DNA from: Cellulomonas citrea
Lineage (GTDB): Bacteria; Actinomycetota; Actinomycetes; Actinomycetales; Cellulomonadaceae
DNA length: 64,000 nt
Direction: 5' to 3'
Assembly: GCF_009829685.1 (NCBI RefSeq)
Contig: NZ_VWSD01000002.1
Coordinates: 1 to 64,000, forward strand
Shown here: positions 26,490 through 36,949 of the stretch, piece by piece
How the letters are laid out: every line of letters starts with the position of its first letter
Position numbering within the stretch: position 1 is the first letter of the stretch
Position numbers and translations under genes: made by a program
Notes under the pieces: model-generated
The model's database searches: none
What the model saw: only the letters and a program-made list of their open reading frames with translations
What the model was told of the DNA's origin: nothing

Positions 26490-27247
26490 CGCGCCGGGTC
26501 GTCGTCCTTCCGGACGCCGACGCCCTCGCCCGCTCGACGGCCAGCAGGCTGCTGCTCGCCCTGGTCGACGCACAGTCGCAGCACTCCCCCGTGCACATCG
26601 TGCTCACGGGAGGTGGCGCCGGGACGGCGACGCTCGCCGCGGCGGCCGTCGACCCGCTCGCCGAGCACGTCGACTGGTCGGCGGTCCATCTGTGGTGGGG
26701 CGACGAGCGGTTCCTGCCGTCCGGCGACCCCGAGCGCAACGAGACCGGGGCACGCGCCGCGCTCATCGACCCGCTGGGCGACCGCCTGCCCGCGGCCAAC
26801 GTGCACCCGGTGCCCGGCCCCGGCCCGGCGACACCCGATCCCGAGAGCGCGGCGCGGGCCTACCGCGTCGAGCTCGCCGCCTGGGCGCCGGCCGGGGAAC
26901 AGCTGCCTCGGTTCGACGTCCTTCTGCTCGGGGTGGGGCCCGATGCGCATGTCGCGTCCCTCTTCCCCGGTCTGCCCGGGCCGCAGGTCGACGACGAGAT
27001 CGTGGTCGGGGTGCACGACTCCCCCAAGCCGCCGCCGCTGCGGGTCTCGCTCACGTTCCCGGCGATCCGCACCGCGGCACAGGTGTGGTTGGTGGCGGCC
27101 GGTGCCGAGAAGGCCGCCGCGGTCGCCTCGGCGCTTAGCGGCGCATCCCCCGAGCAGGTGCCCGCCGCCGGTGCGGTGGGACGCGAGCAGACGTTGTGGC
27201 TGCTCGACGCGGCTGCTGCCGCCGTGGCTGCGACCGAGGACGACTGA
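26486..27247 (+). CDS. pgl: 6-phosphogluconolactonase
   Basis: This 253-residue enzyme hydrolyses 6-phosphogluconolactone. It shows LTGGGAGTATLAAAA near residue 40, HLWWGDERFLPSGDPERNE (substrate binding), LLGVGPDAHVASLFPG with the conserved Asp-His pair, and RVSLTFPAI. It belongs to the SOL/DevB (GlcN6P isomerase-like) type rather than the beta-propeller type. GTG 26486 overlaps the opcA stop. It is the last gene before a strong terminator. Confidence 0.93.
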   Translation: MTRRVVVLPDADALARSTASRLLLALVDAQSQHSPVHIVLTGGGAGTATLAAAAVDPLAEHVDWSAVHLWWGDERFLPSGDPERNETGARAALIDPLGDRLPAANVHPVPGPGPATPDPESAARAYRVELAAWAPAGEQLPRFDVLLLGVGPDAHVASLFPGLPGPQVDDEIVVGVHDSPKPPPLRVSLTFPAIRTAAQVWLVAAGAEKAAAVASALSGASPEQVPAAGAVGREQTLWLLDAAAAAVAATEDD

Positions 27248-27263
27248 GGCCCGACCGGATTGA

Positions 27264-27307
27264 CGAACGCCCCTGCTCCCTCCACGACGAGGGGGCAGGG
27301 GCGTTCG
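27264..27307. terminator. Intrinsic terminator between pgl and rbpA
   Basis: CGAACGCCCCTGC (27264-27276) pairs with GCAGGGGCGTTCG (27295-27307), with the loop region able to extend the stem through TCCCT/AGGGG. The genes on both sides converge on it (pgl 16 bases away, rbpA 15 bases away), so it can serve both directions. Confidence 0.85.
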
Positions 27308-27322
27308 AGCGCCGGCTGACGG

Positions 27323-27673
27323 TCAGCGACCGCCGCGACGTGCGCGAAGCGCGGCCAGGGCCTCGTCGAGGATCGCGGCGCCGTCCTCGTCGGACCGCCG
27401 CTCCTTCACGTAGGCCAGGTGGGTCTTGTAGGGCTCGTTACGCACCGGGGAGGGTGGGTTCGCCTCGTCCTGACCGGCCGGGAACCCGCAGCGCGGGCAG
27501 TCCCACAGAGCCGGGGCCTCAGGTACGGCCTCCTCGGCGAAGCTCGGACGGGTCTCGTGCCCGTTGGCGCACCAGTAGGAGATCCAGACCCGCGGTGCGG
27601 ACTCCCCGCGCTCGGCCTCACCCATCGGGCCGGCGCCGACCCTCGACCCACGAATTGCGCTGCCACCAGCCAT
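27323..27673 (-). CDS. rbpA: RNA polymerase-binding protein RbpA
   Basis: This 116-residue actinobacteria-specific transcription factor binds the primary sigma factor and promoter DNA and stabilises the open complex. It has a basic N-terminal segment (SAIRGSRVGAGPMGE), a zinc-ribbon-like core with YWCANGHETRPSFAEE and WDCPRCGFPAG, and the sigma-interacting domain with RNEPYKTHLAYVKERRSD. ATG 27673 lies 11 bases after the secG stop. The secG-rbpA neighbourhood is typical. Confidence 0.96.
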   Translation of the reverse strand: MAGGSAIRGSRVGAGPMGEAERGESAPRVWISYWCANGHETRPSFAEEAVPEAPALWDCPRCGFPAGQDEANPPSPVRNEPYKTHLAYVKERRSDEDGAAILDEALAALRARRGGR

Positions 27674-27683
27674 GACGTACCCC

Positions 27684-27923
27684 TCAGCCGCGCTCGAGCA
27701 GACCGAGCACGACGATGACGGCGGCCCAGGCCAGGGCGACACCGATGGTGATCCGGTTGAGGTTGCGCTCGGCGACCCCGGAGCTGCCGGCGCTGGAGCT
27801 GATACCGCCGCCGAACATGTCGGACAGGCCACCACCCCGGCCCTTGTGCAGGAGCACGAGCGGGACGAGCAGGAGGCTGGTGATCACCAGCAGCACCTGC
27901 ATCACGATCTTCAACGCGGTCAC
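27684..27923 (-). CDS. secG: Preprotein translocase subunit SecG
   Basis: This 79-residue membrane protein has two hydrophobic helices (about residues 2-25 and 57-76) joined by the Gly-rich loop HKGRGGGLSDMFGGG, the SecG signature. It assists the SecYE channel in protein export. The start is GTG 27923. It follows tpiA on the same strand after a terminator hairpin, so expression of secG-rbpA may be partly separate from the glycolytic genes. Confidence 0.95.
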   Translation of the reverse strand: MTALKIVMQVLLVITSLLLVPLVLLHKGRGGGLSDMFGGGISSSAGSSGVAERNLNRITIGVALAWAAVIVVLGLLERG

Positions 27924-28001
27924 TACGGGCCTGACCTTCTTCGGATGACGGACTCGAGCGGCTGTGCCGCTCCCCCAAGGGTAAGCGACGAGCGGGTGTG
28001 C

Positions 28002-28043
28002 CAGGGGCGGGACCGGGGCAGATGCACCCTGGTCCCGCCCCTG
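28002..28043 (-). terminator. Terminator after tpiA
   Basis: CAGGGGCGGGACC (28002-28014) pairs perfectly with GGTCCCGCCCCTG (28031-28043) around a 16-base loop that has further G/C pairing. It lies five bases downstream of the tpiA stop on the minus strand and ahead of secG. Confidence 0.8.
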
Positions 28044-28048
28044 TCGTG

Positions 28049-28837
28049 CTACAGCGTGTGCGACTGGTAGCGCGCGATCTTGGCGAACTCCTCGGGGTCG
28101 AGGCTCGCCCCGCCCACGAGGGCACCGTCGACGTCGGGCTTGGTCATGAGGGCCGCGACGTTCGACGACTTCACCGAACCGCCGTAGAGCACCCGGACCG
28201 CCTGGGCCGTCGCGGCGTCGTACAGCTCGCCGATCCGCACCCGGATGGCCTCGGCCAGCTCCTGCGCGTCCTCGGGCGTGGCGGTCTTGCCGGTGCCGAT
28301 CGCCCAGACCGGCTCGTACGCGATCACCAGACCGGCGACCTGGGCGGCCGTCAGGCCCTCCAGCCCGCCGTCGAGCTGGGCGAGCGTGTGCGGGACCTGA
28401 CGGCCCTCCTCACGCACCGACAGCTCCTCACCCACGCACAGGATCGGCACGAGGCCGGCGCCGAGGGCCGACTTCACCTTGGCGTTGGTGACCGCCTCGT
28501 CCTCGCCGTGGTACTGCCGGCGCTCGGAGTGACCGATCGCGACGTAGGTGACACCGAGCTTGGACAGGAACACCGGCGAGATCTCACCGGTGTAGGCGCC
28601 CGACTCGTGCGCCGACACGTCCTGCGCGCCGTACTTGAGCTCGAGCTTGTCCGCGTCGACCAGCGTCTGCACCGACCGCAGGTCGGTGAACGGGACCAGC
28701 ACGGCCACCTCGACGGCGGCGTAGTCGTGCTTGCCGTCCTTGAGCGCCCAGGCCAGCTTCTGCACGGTGGCGATCGCCTGCTGGTGGTCGAGGTTCATCT
28801 TCCAGTTGCCCGCCATGAGCGGGGTACGCGTGGCCAT
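28049..28837 (-). CDS. tpiA: Triosephosphate isomerase
   Basis: This 262-residue TIM-barrel enzyme interconverts dihydroxyacetone phosphate and glyceraldehyde-3-phosphate. Catalytic residues are seen: Lys in AGNWKMN (about residue 13), His in AIGHSERR and Glu in [14 protein letters not shown], plus the phosphate loop LYGGSVK and LVGGASL. It starts three bases after the pgk stop, in the gap-pgk-tpiA glycolytic group. Confidence 0.97.
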   Translation of the reverse strand: MATRTPLMAGNWKMNLDHQQAIATVQKLAWALKDGKHDYAAVEVAVLVPFTDLRSVQTLVDADKLELKYGAQDVSAHESGAYTGEISPVFLSKLGVTYVAIGHSERRQYHGEDEAVTNAKVKSALGAGLVPILCVGEELSVREEGRQVPHTLAQLDGGLEGLTAAQVAGLVIAYEPVWAIGTGKTATPEDAQELAEAIRVRIGELYDAATAQAVRVLYGGSVKSSNVAALMTKPDVDGALVGGASLDPEEFAKIARYQSHTL

Positions 28838-28840
28838 GGG

Positions 28841-30040
28841 TCAGCCTTCCAGGACGGCGATGCCGGGGAGGGACTTGCCCTCGAGGAACTCCAGGGAGGC
28901 GCCGCCACCCGTGGAGATGTGGCCGAAGTCGGCCTCGTCGAAGCCGAGGATGCGCACGGCCGCGGCCGAGTCACCGCCGCCGACGATGGAGAACCCGCCG
29001 TTGTGGCCCGCGTCGACCAGCGCCTGGGCCACGGCCCGGGTGCCCGCCGAGAACGCCTCGAACTCGAACACGCCCGCAGGGCCGTTCCAGACGACGGTCT
29101 TGGCGTCGACGATCTTGGAGGCGAACAGCTCGCGCGTCTTCGGGCCGATGTCGAGGCCCATCTGGTCGTCCGGGATCTGGGTGGACGGCACGACGGTCGC
29201 GACGGCGTCCGCGGCGAACTCCGGTGCCACCACGGTGTCGACCGGGAGCACGATCTCGACGCCCTTGGCCGCGGCCTGCTCGAGGTAGCCCTTGACGGTC
29301 TCGACCTGGTCGGCCTCGAGCAGCGAGGTGCCGACGGTGTTGCCCTGCGCCACGAGGAACGTGTAGGCCATGCCGCCGCCGATGACCAGGCGGTCGGCCT
29401 TGGTGAGCAGGTTGGAGATGACGCCGAGCTTGTCGGAGACCTTGGCCCCGCCCAGCACGACGACGTAGGGACGCGCCGGGTCGTCGGTCGCCTTGCGCAG
29501 CGACGAGACCTCCTTGAGCACAAGCAGGCCGACCGCGGACGGCAGCTTGTGGGCGATGTCGTAGACGGACGCCTGCTTGCGGTGCACGACACCGAAGCCG
29601 TCGGAGACGAAGGCGTCGGCGAGCTCGGCCAGCTCGTCGGCGAGCGCACCGCGCTCCGCCTCGTCCTTGCTGGTCTCGCGGGCGTCGAACCGCACGTTCT
29701 CCAGCAGCGCGATCTGGCCGTCGGCCAGCGCAGCGACCGTGGCCTTCGCGGACGGGCCCACGAGGTCCTGCGCGAGGGCGACGGGCTGACCGAGCAGCTC
29801 GCCCAGGCGGGCGGCGACGGGGGCCAGCGAGTACTTGGCGTCCGGGGTGCCCTTCGGCCGGCCCAGGTGCGCCATGACGACGACCTTGGCGCCCTTGCCC
29901 AGCAGCAGCTGCAGGGTCGGGAGCGCGGCCCGGATGCGGCCGTCGTCGGTGATGGTCGTGCCGTCGAGCGGCACGTTGAAGTCCGACCGGACGAGCACGC
30001 GCTTGCCGCGCAGGTCGCCGAGGTCCTCGATGGTCTTCAT
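28841..30040 (-). CDS. pgk: Phosphoglycerate kinase
   Basis: This 399-residue enzyme transfers phosphate from 1,3-bisphosphoglycerate to ADP. It has [13 protein letters not shown] at the N-terminus, [16 protein letters not shown], the hinge [12 protein letters not shown], and the nucleotide-binding GGGDSAAAV and [14 protein letters not shown] near the end. Length is standard. A hairpin lies between it and gap, so it may have its own promoter or be reached by read-through. Confidence 0.97.
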   Translation of the reverse strand: MKTIEDLGDLRGKRVLVRSDFNVPLDGTTITDDGRIRAALPTLQLLLGKGAKVVVMAHLGRPKGTPDAKYSLAPVAARLGELLGQPVALAQDLVGPSAKATVAALADGQIALLENVRFDARETSKDEAERGALADELAELADAFVSDGFGVVHRKQASVYDIAHKLPSAVGLLVLKEVSSLRKATDDPARPYVVVLGGAKVSDKLGVISNLLTKADRLVIGGGMAYTFLVAQGNTVGTSLLEADQVETVKGYLEQAAAKGVEIVLPVDTVVAPEFAADAVATVVPSTQIPDDQMGLDIGPKTRELFASKIVDAKTVVWNGPAGVFEFEAFSAGTRAVAQALVDAGHNGGFSIVGGGDSAAAVRILGFDEADFGHISTGGGASLEFLEGKSLPGIAVLEG

Positions 30041-30107
30041 GATCTCCTCATTCGTGGTCGTCGCCCGGTCGCCGGTTGCCGGTCACGGGCGGGAGGTCCG
30101 CACATGA

Positions 30108-30152
30108 CGAGCGTCCGCGCGCACGGGAAGCTGCAGTGCACGCGGACGCTCG
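30108..30152 (-). terminator. Hairpin between gap and pgk
   Basis: An approximately 17-bp stem (CGAGCGTCCGCGCGCAC with GTGCACGCGGACGCTCG, one mismatch) encloses a short loop, 22 bases after the gap stop. It probably terminates or attenuates gap transcripts and allows different levels of gap and pgk. Confidence 0.75.
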
Positions 30153-30174
30153 GTCAGTGGTCTTCAGGCGAAGG

Positions 30175-31188
<1,014 letters not shown>

Positions 31189-31331
31189 TCAGGTCGCGTC
31201 GAGGAGATCGACGCACCAGTTGATTGCGGTGTCACGTGTGCACGCCGATGTGCGGGCCCGGTCGCCCAGGACGATCCGGGACGAAATCGTTCCCGGCGCG
31301 TTGCTGTTGTGTGACGATCGGATGACACGAC

Positions 31332-31337
31332 CCTATA
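31332..31337 (-). promoter_or_regulatory. Probable gap promoter -10 element
   Basis: TATAGG on the minus strand (complement 31332-31337) stands out in the GC-rich spacer and would give a leader of about 145 bases before gap. The leader contains a small hairpin (CGGGAACGA with TCGTCCCG near 31280) of unknown function. Confidence 0.45.
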
Positions 31338-31398
31338 TCGAAAGCACCGGGGTCGCCATGACGTAGGTCCGGGGGCGCACCCGCAGGTCAGCGGCCTG

Positions 31399-32379
31399 TC
31401 AGAGGTCGAGCAGGTCGAAGTTGAGCCCGGCCTCGGTGTCCGGGATCCCCAGCTCAGCCGCGCGCTTGTCGGCCGTGGCCAGCAGACGGCGGATCCGGCC
31501 GGCCACCGCGTCCTTGGTCAGCGGTGGCTCGGACAGCCGTCCGAGCTCCTCCAGCGACGCCTGCTTGTGGGCCAGCCGCAGCTCACCGGCCTGCCGCAGG
31601 TGGTCGGGGAGGTCCTCGCCGAGGATCTCGAAGGCCCGCTCCACCCGGGCACCGGCCGCCACGGCGGCCCGGGCCGAACGACGCAGGTTCGCATCGTCGA
31701 AGTTGGCGAGCCGGTTCGCGGTGCCGCGCACCTCGCGACGGACCCGACGCTCCTCCCAGACCAGCATCGCCTCGTGCGCACCGAGCCGGATGAGCATGGC
31801 CGAGATCGCGTCACCGTCCCGGATCACCACGCGGTCGACGCCACGCACCTCCCGGGCCTTGGCCGCGATGCCCAGCCTGCGGGCCGCACCCACGAGTGCC
31901 AGCGCCGCCTCGGGCCCCGGACAGGTCACCTCGAGCGCGGCCGAGCGCCCCGGCTCGGTGAGCGACCCGTGCGCCAGGAACGCCCCGCGCCAGGCCGCCT
32001 CCGCCTCGCCGACACCGGCCGAGACCACCTGCGACGGCAGCCCGCGCACCGGCCGGCCTCGGTTGTCCAGCAGACCGGTCTGGCGCGCGAGCGACTCGCC
32101 GTCCTTGATGACCCGCACGACGTACCGGCTGCCGCGCCGCAGACCACCGCCGGTCACGACGATGATCTCGGCGGTGTGCCCGTACACGTCGAGAATGGCC
32201 TGGCGCAACCGACGAGCGGCGACCCCGGTGTCCAGCTCGGCCTCGATGACGATCCGCCCGGAGATGATGTGCAGCCCCCCGGCGAACCGCAGCGTCGCCG
32301 AGACCTCGGCCTTGCGGCAGGACGTCCTGTCGATCTTCAGCCGGGCGAGCTCGTCCTTGACCTGGGCTGTCAGCGACAT
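31399..32379 (-). CDS. whiA: Sporulation/cell-division regulator WhiA
   Basis: This 326-residue DNA-binding protein has an N-terminal LAGLIDADG-like domain ([27 protein letters not shown]) and a C-terminal helix-turn-helix ([20 protein letters not shown], then [20 protein letters not shown]). In streptomycetes it activates division genes with WhiB; in non-sporulating relatives it is a conserved division-linked factor. ATG 32379 gives the usual [10 protein letters not shown] start; ATG 32388 is also possible. It normally follows yvcK directly, but here about 4.5 kb of opposite-strand genes separate them. Confidence 0.95.
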   Translation of the reverse strand: MSLTAQVKDELARLKIDRTSCRKAEVSATLRFAGGLHIISGRIVIEAELDTGVAARRLRQAILDVYGHTAEIIVVTGGGLRRGSRYVVRVIKDGESLARQTGLLDNRGRPVRGLPSQVVSAGVGEAEAAWRGAFLAHGSLTEPGRSAALEVTCPGPEAALALVGAARRLGIAAKAREVRGVDRVVIRDGDAISAMLIRLGAHEAMLVWEERRVRREVRGTANRLANFDDANLRRSARAAVAAGARVERAFEILGEDLPDHLRQAGELRLAHKQASLEELGRLSEPPLTKDAVAGRIRRLLATADKRAAELGIPDTEAGLNFDLLDL

Positions 32380-32659
32380 GGCCCACATCGTGCCACCGCG
32401 GCGGGCACATCCAGGTCCATCTGAGATCACTCCTGGCCAGTCCGGGCGGGTTTGCGTCACTATGCCACAGCAGCACGGCACCCCGGTGGGCATCCCGTGA
32501 CATCGACCACGAGCCGGCCCTGCGGCACGGACGGTGCCTCGGGCTGCTCGGTGAGGGCGTCCCGGCGGCGCGCCACCCCGGCGCAGGCTCAAGGTCGGCC
32601 CTGCAGCCGTCGATTCTGGTCAGTGCCAGGCGTGGCACCGTCGTGAGGAGTGGACCCAG

Positions 32660-33175
32660 ATGCCCGACGAACCAGTCACGGACCTGGCCAGGCTCTCGCC
32701 GCACGACCGCGAGGTCGTGCGGGACGCGGTCACCATGGCCCTGTACGTGAGCCTCTCGCTGCTCGCGGTGCTCATCGCCACGCCGCCACCGGTGGAGGAC
32801 GAGACGGCTCTCGAGCTCGCGGCGGTGATCCTGCTCACCGGGGTCGGGCTGCTCCTCGCGCACCAGGTCGCGTTCATCCTCTCGAGCAGGCTGCTCTCCG
32901 CCGGACGCCTCGACGCCCACGCCCGGCGGGCGTTGTCAGCCCAGCTCGCGGGCGGGATGTCGGTCGCGGTCCTGGCTGCTCTGCCCGTGCTCGCTCTGGG
33001 CGGCGAGGCCGGGCTCGTCACCGCCGAGCTCCTGCTGCTCGCGCTGGTCGCCGTCGTCGGGTACCTCGCTGCGCGGTCCCTCCCGATGCCTGTCGGCCGG
33101 TCCTTGATGTACGTGGGCGGCACGGTGCTGCTCGCAGCGGCCGTCATCATCGTCAAGCTGCTCGCCGGGCACTGA
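32660..33175 (+). CDS. Small integral membrane protein of unknown function
   Basis: This 171-residue protein has a short acidic N-terminus and about four hydrophobic segments (about residues 25-42, 52-78, 98-140, 148-168). I recognise no family motif. ATG 32660 has GAGGAG at 32645-32650. It lies 103 bases before a two-subunit ABC exporter on the same strand and is part of the plus-strand insert between whiA and yvcK. A role with the exporter is possible but not shown. Confidence 0.7.
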   Translation: MPDEPVTDLARLSPHDREVVRDAVTMALYVSLSLLAVLIATPPPVEDETALELAAVILLTGVGLLLAHQVAFILSSRLLSAGRLDAHARRALSAQLAGGMSVAVLAALPVLALGGEAGLVTAELLLLALVAVVGYLAARSLPMPVGRSLMYVGGTVLLAAAVIIVKLLAGH

Positions 33176-33258
33176 GCACCGCCGCTCCGCGAGCTGGCGC
33201 CACCCCTGGGGGGACGCTGAGCTGCGGACGCACGCGGCCGACCCGCCCCGACGACCTC

Positions 33259-33276
33259 CATGTGGTACACCACATG
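33259..33276. promoter_or_regulatory. Palindrome at the ABC exporter start, PadR-box-like
   Basis: CATGTGGTACACCACATG has perfect seven-base arms around TACA. It fits the ATGT-N8-ACAT pattern reported for PadR-family operators and ends two bases before the exporter ATG at 33279. No Shine-Dalgarno sequence precedes that ATG, so binding would block transcription or a near-leaderless start. No PadR gene lies in the window. Confidence 0.55.
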
Positions 33277-33278
33277 CC

Positions 33279-35033
33279 ATGCACGCGGTCGGACGTGTCC
33301 TCGCCCTGTATCGCCCCTACCGCGGGCGGCTGATCCTGTCGCAGGTGCTCCTGCTGCTGTCGGCCGGCTGCACGCTCGGCACCGCCGCGCTCAACGCTCG
33401 GCTGGTCAACGACGGTCTCCTCGCTGGTGACACGACCGTCATCGTCGACACCGGGCTGTGGATGGCCACGCTCGGCGTCGCGGCCGGCCTGCTGCTCACC
33501 GGCGTCGCGGTGATCGCGGTGTTCTTCTCGCAGGGCACGGCGTACGCGCTGCGCACCCAGGCCTACGCGAGCATCCAGCGGTTCTCGTTCGGCAACTTCG
33601 ACGCGATGCGCACGGGGAACCTGCTGGTGCGCCTCAACTCGGACGTCACCAACGTCGCCAACGCCGTGCTGTTCGGCGTCATGCTGCTGCTCTACGCGCC
33701 CTTCATGCTCGTCGTGTCCGTGGGTCTGGCGCTGGTCGACACACCCGGGATGGTGTGGATCCTGCTCCTGGTGGCCGCGGCCGTGCTGGCCGCAGCCACC
33801 GTCCTGGTCCCGCCGATGGAGCGGGCCTACGCCGAGCGCCAGCGCCGCCTCGACGAGGTGAACAGCGCGCTGCAGGAGAACCTCGCCGGCGTCCGGGTGG
33901 TGAAGGCCTTCGGGCGGGAGAAGCTCGAGGCCGCCAGGTTCGACGAGCGCACCGAGGCACTGCGCCGGCCGGCCGCCTCTGCCGCGTTCCGGGTGGCGCT
34001 GCTGAGCCCCGTCCTCACGACCGTCACCCAGCTCGGCATCGTGCTCACCCTGCTCGTCGGCGGCGACAAGGTGGTGGCGAACGACGGGACCTCGATCGGT
34101 CAGGTCACGGCGTTCATCCAGTACCTGAGCCTGGTGGTGGTGCCGCTCGCGCTGGCCGCCGTCATCGCGCCCTACCTCCTGCGGGGCGCCACGTCGGCGC
34201 GACGGGTCTTCGAGCTCGTCGACACCGGCCCGACGCTGCCGGAAGGCGGACAGACCCGGGTCGCCGACCAGGACGGGGCACGGGTGGTGTTCACCGGTGT
34301 GCGCTTCTCCTACGACGAGTCCGGCGAGGCGGGGCACGACGTGCTGCACGGCATCGACCTCGTCATCGAGCCGGGCCAGTCCGTGGGGATCCTCGGACCG
34401 ACCGGTTCGGGCAAGACCTCGCTGGTGAACCTGGTGCCGCGGTTCTACGACGTGCGGGCGGGGAGCGTCACGATCGATGACGTCGACGTGCGCGACATCC
34501 CGCTCGACCAGCTGCGTGCCGTGGTGAGCACAGCGCTGCAGGAGGCGGTTCTGTTCCAGGGCGACGTGCGGGAGAACGTGCGCTTCGCCAGCCCGGAAGC
34601 CACCGACGACCGGATCCACGAGGCGGCCCGCGCCTGCGACGCCTTCGACTTCGTCGAGGCGCTCCCGCAGCGCTGGGACTCCCCCGTGGCCCGTCGCGGC
34701 TACAACTTCAGCGGCGGGCAGCGCCAACGACTCTCGATGGCCAGGGCGCTCGTCCCCCGGCCCCGGGTGCTCATCCTCGACGACTCGACCAGCGCGCTCG
34801 ACGTCGCCACCGAGACGCGGGTGCAGGCCGCCATCCCCCAGGACGCCCTCGGTACCACCGTGATCTACGTCGCACAGCGGATCAGTGCGGTGATCGACCT
34901 CGACCGCATCGTGCTGCTCGACGAGGGCAGGATCGCCGACCAGGGCACGCACACCGAGCTGCTCGGACGCAGCGCGCTGTACCGCGAGATCTACGAGTCG
35001 CAGCTGGGCCCGATCGCCGGAGCGGGACGATGA
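33279..35033 (+). CDS. ABC exporter, fused membrane/ATPase subunit with degenerate ATP site
   Basis: This 584-residue half-transporter has a six-helix exporter membrane domain (about residues 1-310) and an ATPase domain. The Walker A motif GPTGSGKTS is near 372-380 and the signature NFSGGQRQRL is intact. The Walker B segment is LILDDSTSALD, with Asp where the catalytic Glu is expected, and the switch-loop His is replaced by Gln (YVAQRIS, near 533). This combination marks the degenerate-site subunit of heterodimeric exporters of the TM287/288, BmrCD or LmrCD type. It overlaps the second subunit by four bases. Substrates of such exporters are drugs, lipids or peptides; none can be named here. 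Confidence 0.92.
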   Translation: MHAVGRVLALYRPYRGRLILSQVLLLLSAGCTLGTAALNARLVNDGLLAGDTTVIVDTGLWMATLGVAAGLLLTGVAVIAVFFSQGTAYALRTQAYASIQRFSFGNFDAMRTGNLLVRLNSDVTNVANAVLFGVMLLLYAPFMLVVSVGLALVDTPGMVWILLLVAAAVLAAATVLVPPMERAYAERQRRLDEVNSALQENLAGVRVVKAFGREKLEAARFDERTEALRRPAASAAFRVALLSPVLTTVTQLGIVLTLLVGGDKVVANDGTSIGQVTAFIQYLSLVVVPLALAAVIAPYLLRGATSARRVFELVDTGPTLPEGGQTRVADQDGARVVFTGVRFSYDESGEAGHDVLHGIDLVIEPGQSVGILGPTGSGKTSLVNLVPRFYDVRAGSVTIDDVDVRDIPLDQLRAVVSTALQEAVLFQGDVRENVRFASPEATDDRIHEAARACDAFDFVEALPQRWDSPVARRGYNFSGGQRQRLSMARALVPRPRVLILDDSTSALDVATETRVQAAIPQDALGTTVIYVAQRISAVIDLDRIVLLDEGRIADQGTHTELLGRSALYREIYESQLGPIAGAGR

Positions 35034-36835
35034 GCGGGTCCGGGCCCACGGCCCGCCTCGTGCCACCGCGCGCGCCCGACGGGCGCGGGGTCATCGGCAG
35101 GTTGTTCTCCTACGTCGCAGGCCGGGGCTCACAGCTGACGTTCTGGTCGGCCGTGGCGCTGCGGGCGCTCTCCGTGGTGGCCCTCACCGCCGTCCCCGCG
35201 CTCACCGGGGCGGCTGTCAACGCCATGCGCTCGTCGGACCTGCCGGCGTTGCGGCGCTGGGTCGTCGTCGCCGCGGTGTCGGCGCTGCTCTACGTCCTCC
35301 TCGCCGGCGTCTCCGAGCTCATGATGACGCGACTGGCCACGTCGGCGACGATGCGCCTGCAGCGCGACATGTTCGGCACGATGCAGCGGCTGTCGCTCGG
35401 CTTCTTCGACCGCCAGCCCGTCGGCCAGCTGCTGAGCCGGGTCACCAACGACACGGAGTCGGTGGCGACCTTCAACGAGAACGCGGTGTCGCAGATCATG
35501 CGCGGCACCTTCCAGATCCTGCTCACCGTCGTCCTGATGGTGGTCACCAACTGGCGGCTCACGCTCGCTGCTCTCTCGGTCGTCCCGGTGCTGCTGCTCG
35601 TGGCCGCCGGAGTGGCCCGTGCAGCCGGCCCGGCCTACGCCCGGCTCCAGGAGCAGCTCGGCGACCTGTCCGGCTTCCAGGAGGAGACGATCTCGGGCCA
35701 CGGCGTCCTGATCTCGACGCGGCGCCAGGCCTGGGCCGACGAGCAGCACCGCGTCGCGGCCGGCGAGGTCTTCGAGACGGCCTCCCACGCGACCTTCACG
35801 GGGTTGCTGCAGTTCCCGGCCACCATGGCCATGACCACCGTGCAGATGGTCGTGGTGCTGGTCACCGGCGGGCTGCTGGCCGCTGACGGCCAGGCCGACG
35901 TCGGCGAGGTCATCGCGTTCGTCGGCCTCGCAGGGCTGCTCGCCTCACCGCTGTCCGACCTGGCGAACCTGGCGACGACCACACTGGCTGCTGCGGCAGC
36001 CGGACGGCGGGTGCTCGAGATCGTCGACGACGCCCCCACCGTCGTGGACGCGCCGGACGCCGCGCCGCTGCGCTTCGAGGCAGGCAAGGTCGAGTTCCGT
36101 CACGTCGACTTCTCCTACGTGCCCGGCCGACGCATCCTGCACGACAACACCTTCACGGCGCTGCCCGGCCAGAAGATCGGCATCTGCGGCCCGACGGGTG
36201 CGGGCAAGAGCACGATCATCAACATCCTCACGCGGTACTACGACGTGGACGCAGGCGAGATCCTGGTCGACGACCAGCCCTTGTCCGAGGTCACCATCGC
36301 CAGCCTGCGGTCGAACGTCGGCATGGTGCTGCAGGAGGCGTTCCTGTTCTCCGACACGATCATGAACAACCTGCGCTACGCGCGCGAAGGCGCCACCGAC
36401 GAGGAGTGCATCGAGGCGGCCACGCGGGCCAATGCGCACCACTTCATCGAGCTCCTGCCCGACGGCTACGACACGATGCTCGTCGAACGCGGCGCCAACC
36501 TCAGCCAGGGCCAGCGCCAGATGCTCACGATCGCGCGGGCGATGGTGGCCCGCCCACGCATCCTGATCCTCGACGAGGCCACGTCGAACGTCGACACCCG
36601 CACCGAGCGGCTCATCCAGGAGGGCTTGCGCCGTCTGATGTCCGGCACGACGTCGTTCGTGATCGCGCACCGTCTGTCCACCATCTCGGACGCCGACGCC
36701 ATCCTCGTGGTCGACAAGGGCAGGATCGTCGAGCAAGGACGCCACGACGACCTGCTCGCGCAGGACGGTCTCTACCGCCGGCTCTGGTACAGCCAGTTCA
36801 AGACGCAGGCCCCGTCCGGTCGCGAGCGGCGCTGA
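35030..36835 (+). CDS. ABC exporter, fused membrane/ATPase subunit with canonical ATP site
   Basis: This 601-residue half-transporter has a six-helix membrane domain (about residues 25-330) with FFDRQPVGQLLSRVTNDTE in the first intracellular loop, and an ATPase domain with Walker A GPTGAGKST (near 388), signature NLSQGQRQM, Walker B LILDEATSNVD with the catalytic Glu, and switch His in VIAHRLST. All catalytic residues are intact, unlike the partner encoded upstream, so the pair should form a heterodimer in which one of the two ATP sites hydrolyses. ATGA overlap supports equal expression. Two hairpins follow. Confidence 0.93.
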   Translation: MSGSGPTARLVPPRAPDGRGVIGRLFSYVAGRGSQLTFWSAVALRALSVVALTAVPALTGAAVNAMRSSDLPALRRWVVVAAVSALLYVLLAGVSELMMTRLATSATMRLQRDMFGTMQRLSLGFFDRQPVGQLLSRVTNDTESVATFNENAVSQIMRGTFQILLTVVLMVVTNWRLTLAALSVVPVLLLVAAGVARAAGPAYARLQEQLGDLSGFQEETISGHGVLISTRRQAWADEQHRVAAGEVFETASHATFTGLLQFPATMAMTTVQMVVVLVTGGLLAADGQADVGEVIAFVGLAGLLASPLSDLANLATTTLAAAAAGRRVLEIVDDAPTVVDAPDAAPLRFEAGKVEFRHVDFSYVPGRRILHDNTFTALPGQKIGICGPTGAGKSTIINILTRYYDVDAGEILVDDQPLSEVTIASLRSNVGMVLQEAFLFSDTIMNNLRYAREGATDEECIEAATRANAHHFIELLPDGYDTMLVERGANLSQGQRQMLTIARAMVARPRILILDEATSNVDTRTERLIQEGLRRLMSGTTSFVIAHRLSTISDADAILVVDKGRIVEQGRHDDLLAQDGLYRRLWYSQFKTQAPSGRERR

Positions 36836-36848
36836 CCACCTCCGGTCC

Positions 36849-36874
36849 GGTGAGCCACCGGCCGGTGGCTCACC
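36849..36874 (+). terminator. Terminator after the ABC exporter operon
   Basis: A perfect 11-bp stem (GGTGAGCCACC with GGTGGCTCACC) around GGCC lies 13 bases after the exporter stop. No U-run is present. Confidence 0.75.
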
Positions 36875-36912
36875 GTCACCTCAGGGTCGAGGGAGGGGCG
36901 GGGCGCCCGGCT

Positions 36913-36949
36913 GTGCTGCACGGCGCGCGGTGCCGGCGCCGTGCAGCAC
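36913..36949 (-). terminator. Terminator after yvcK
   Basis: A perfect 14-bp stem (GTGCTGCACGGCGC with GCGCCGTGCAGCAC) with a nine-base loop lies seven bases downstream of the yvcK stop on the minus strand. It closes the uvrC-rapZ-yvcK transcript. Confidence 0.78.
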
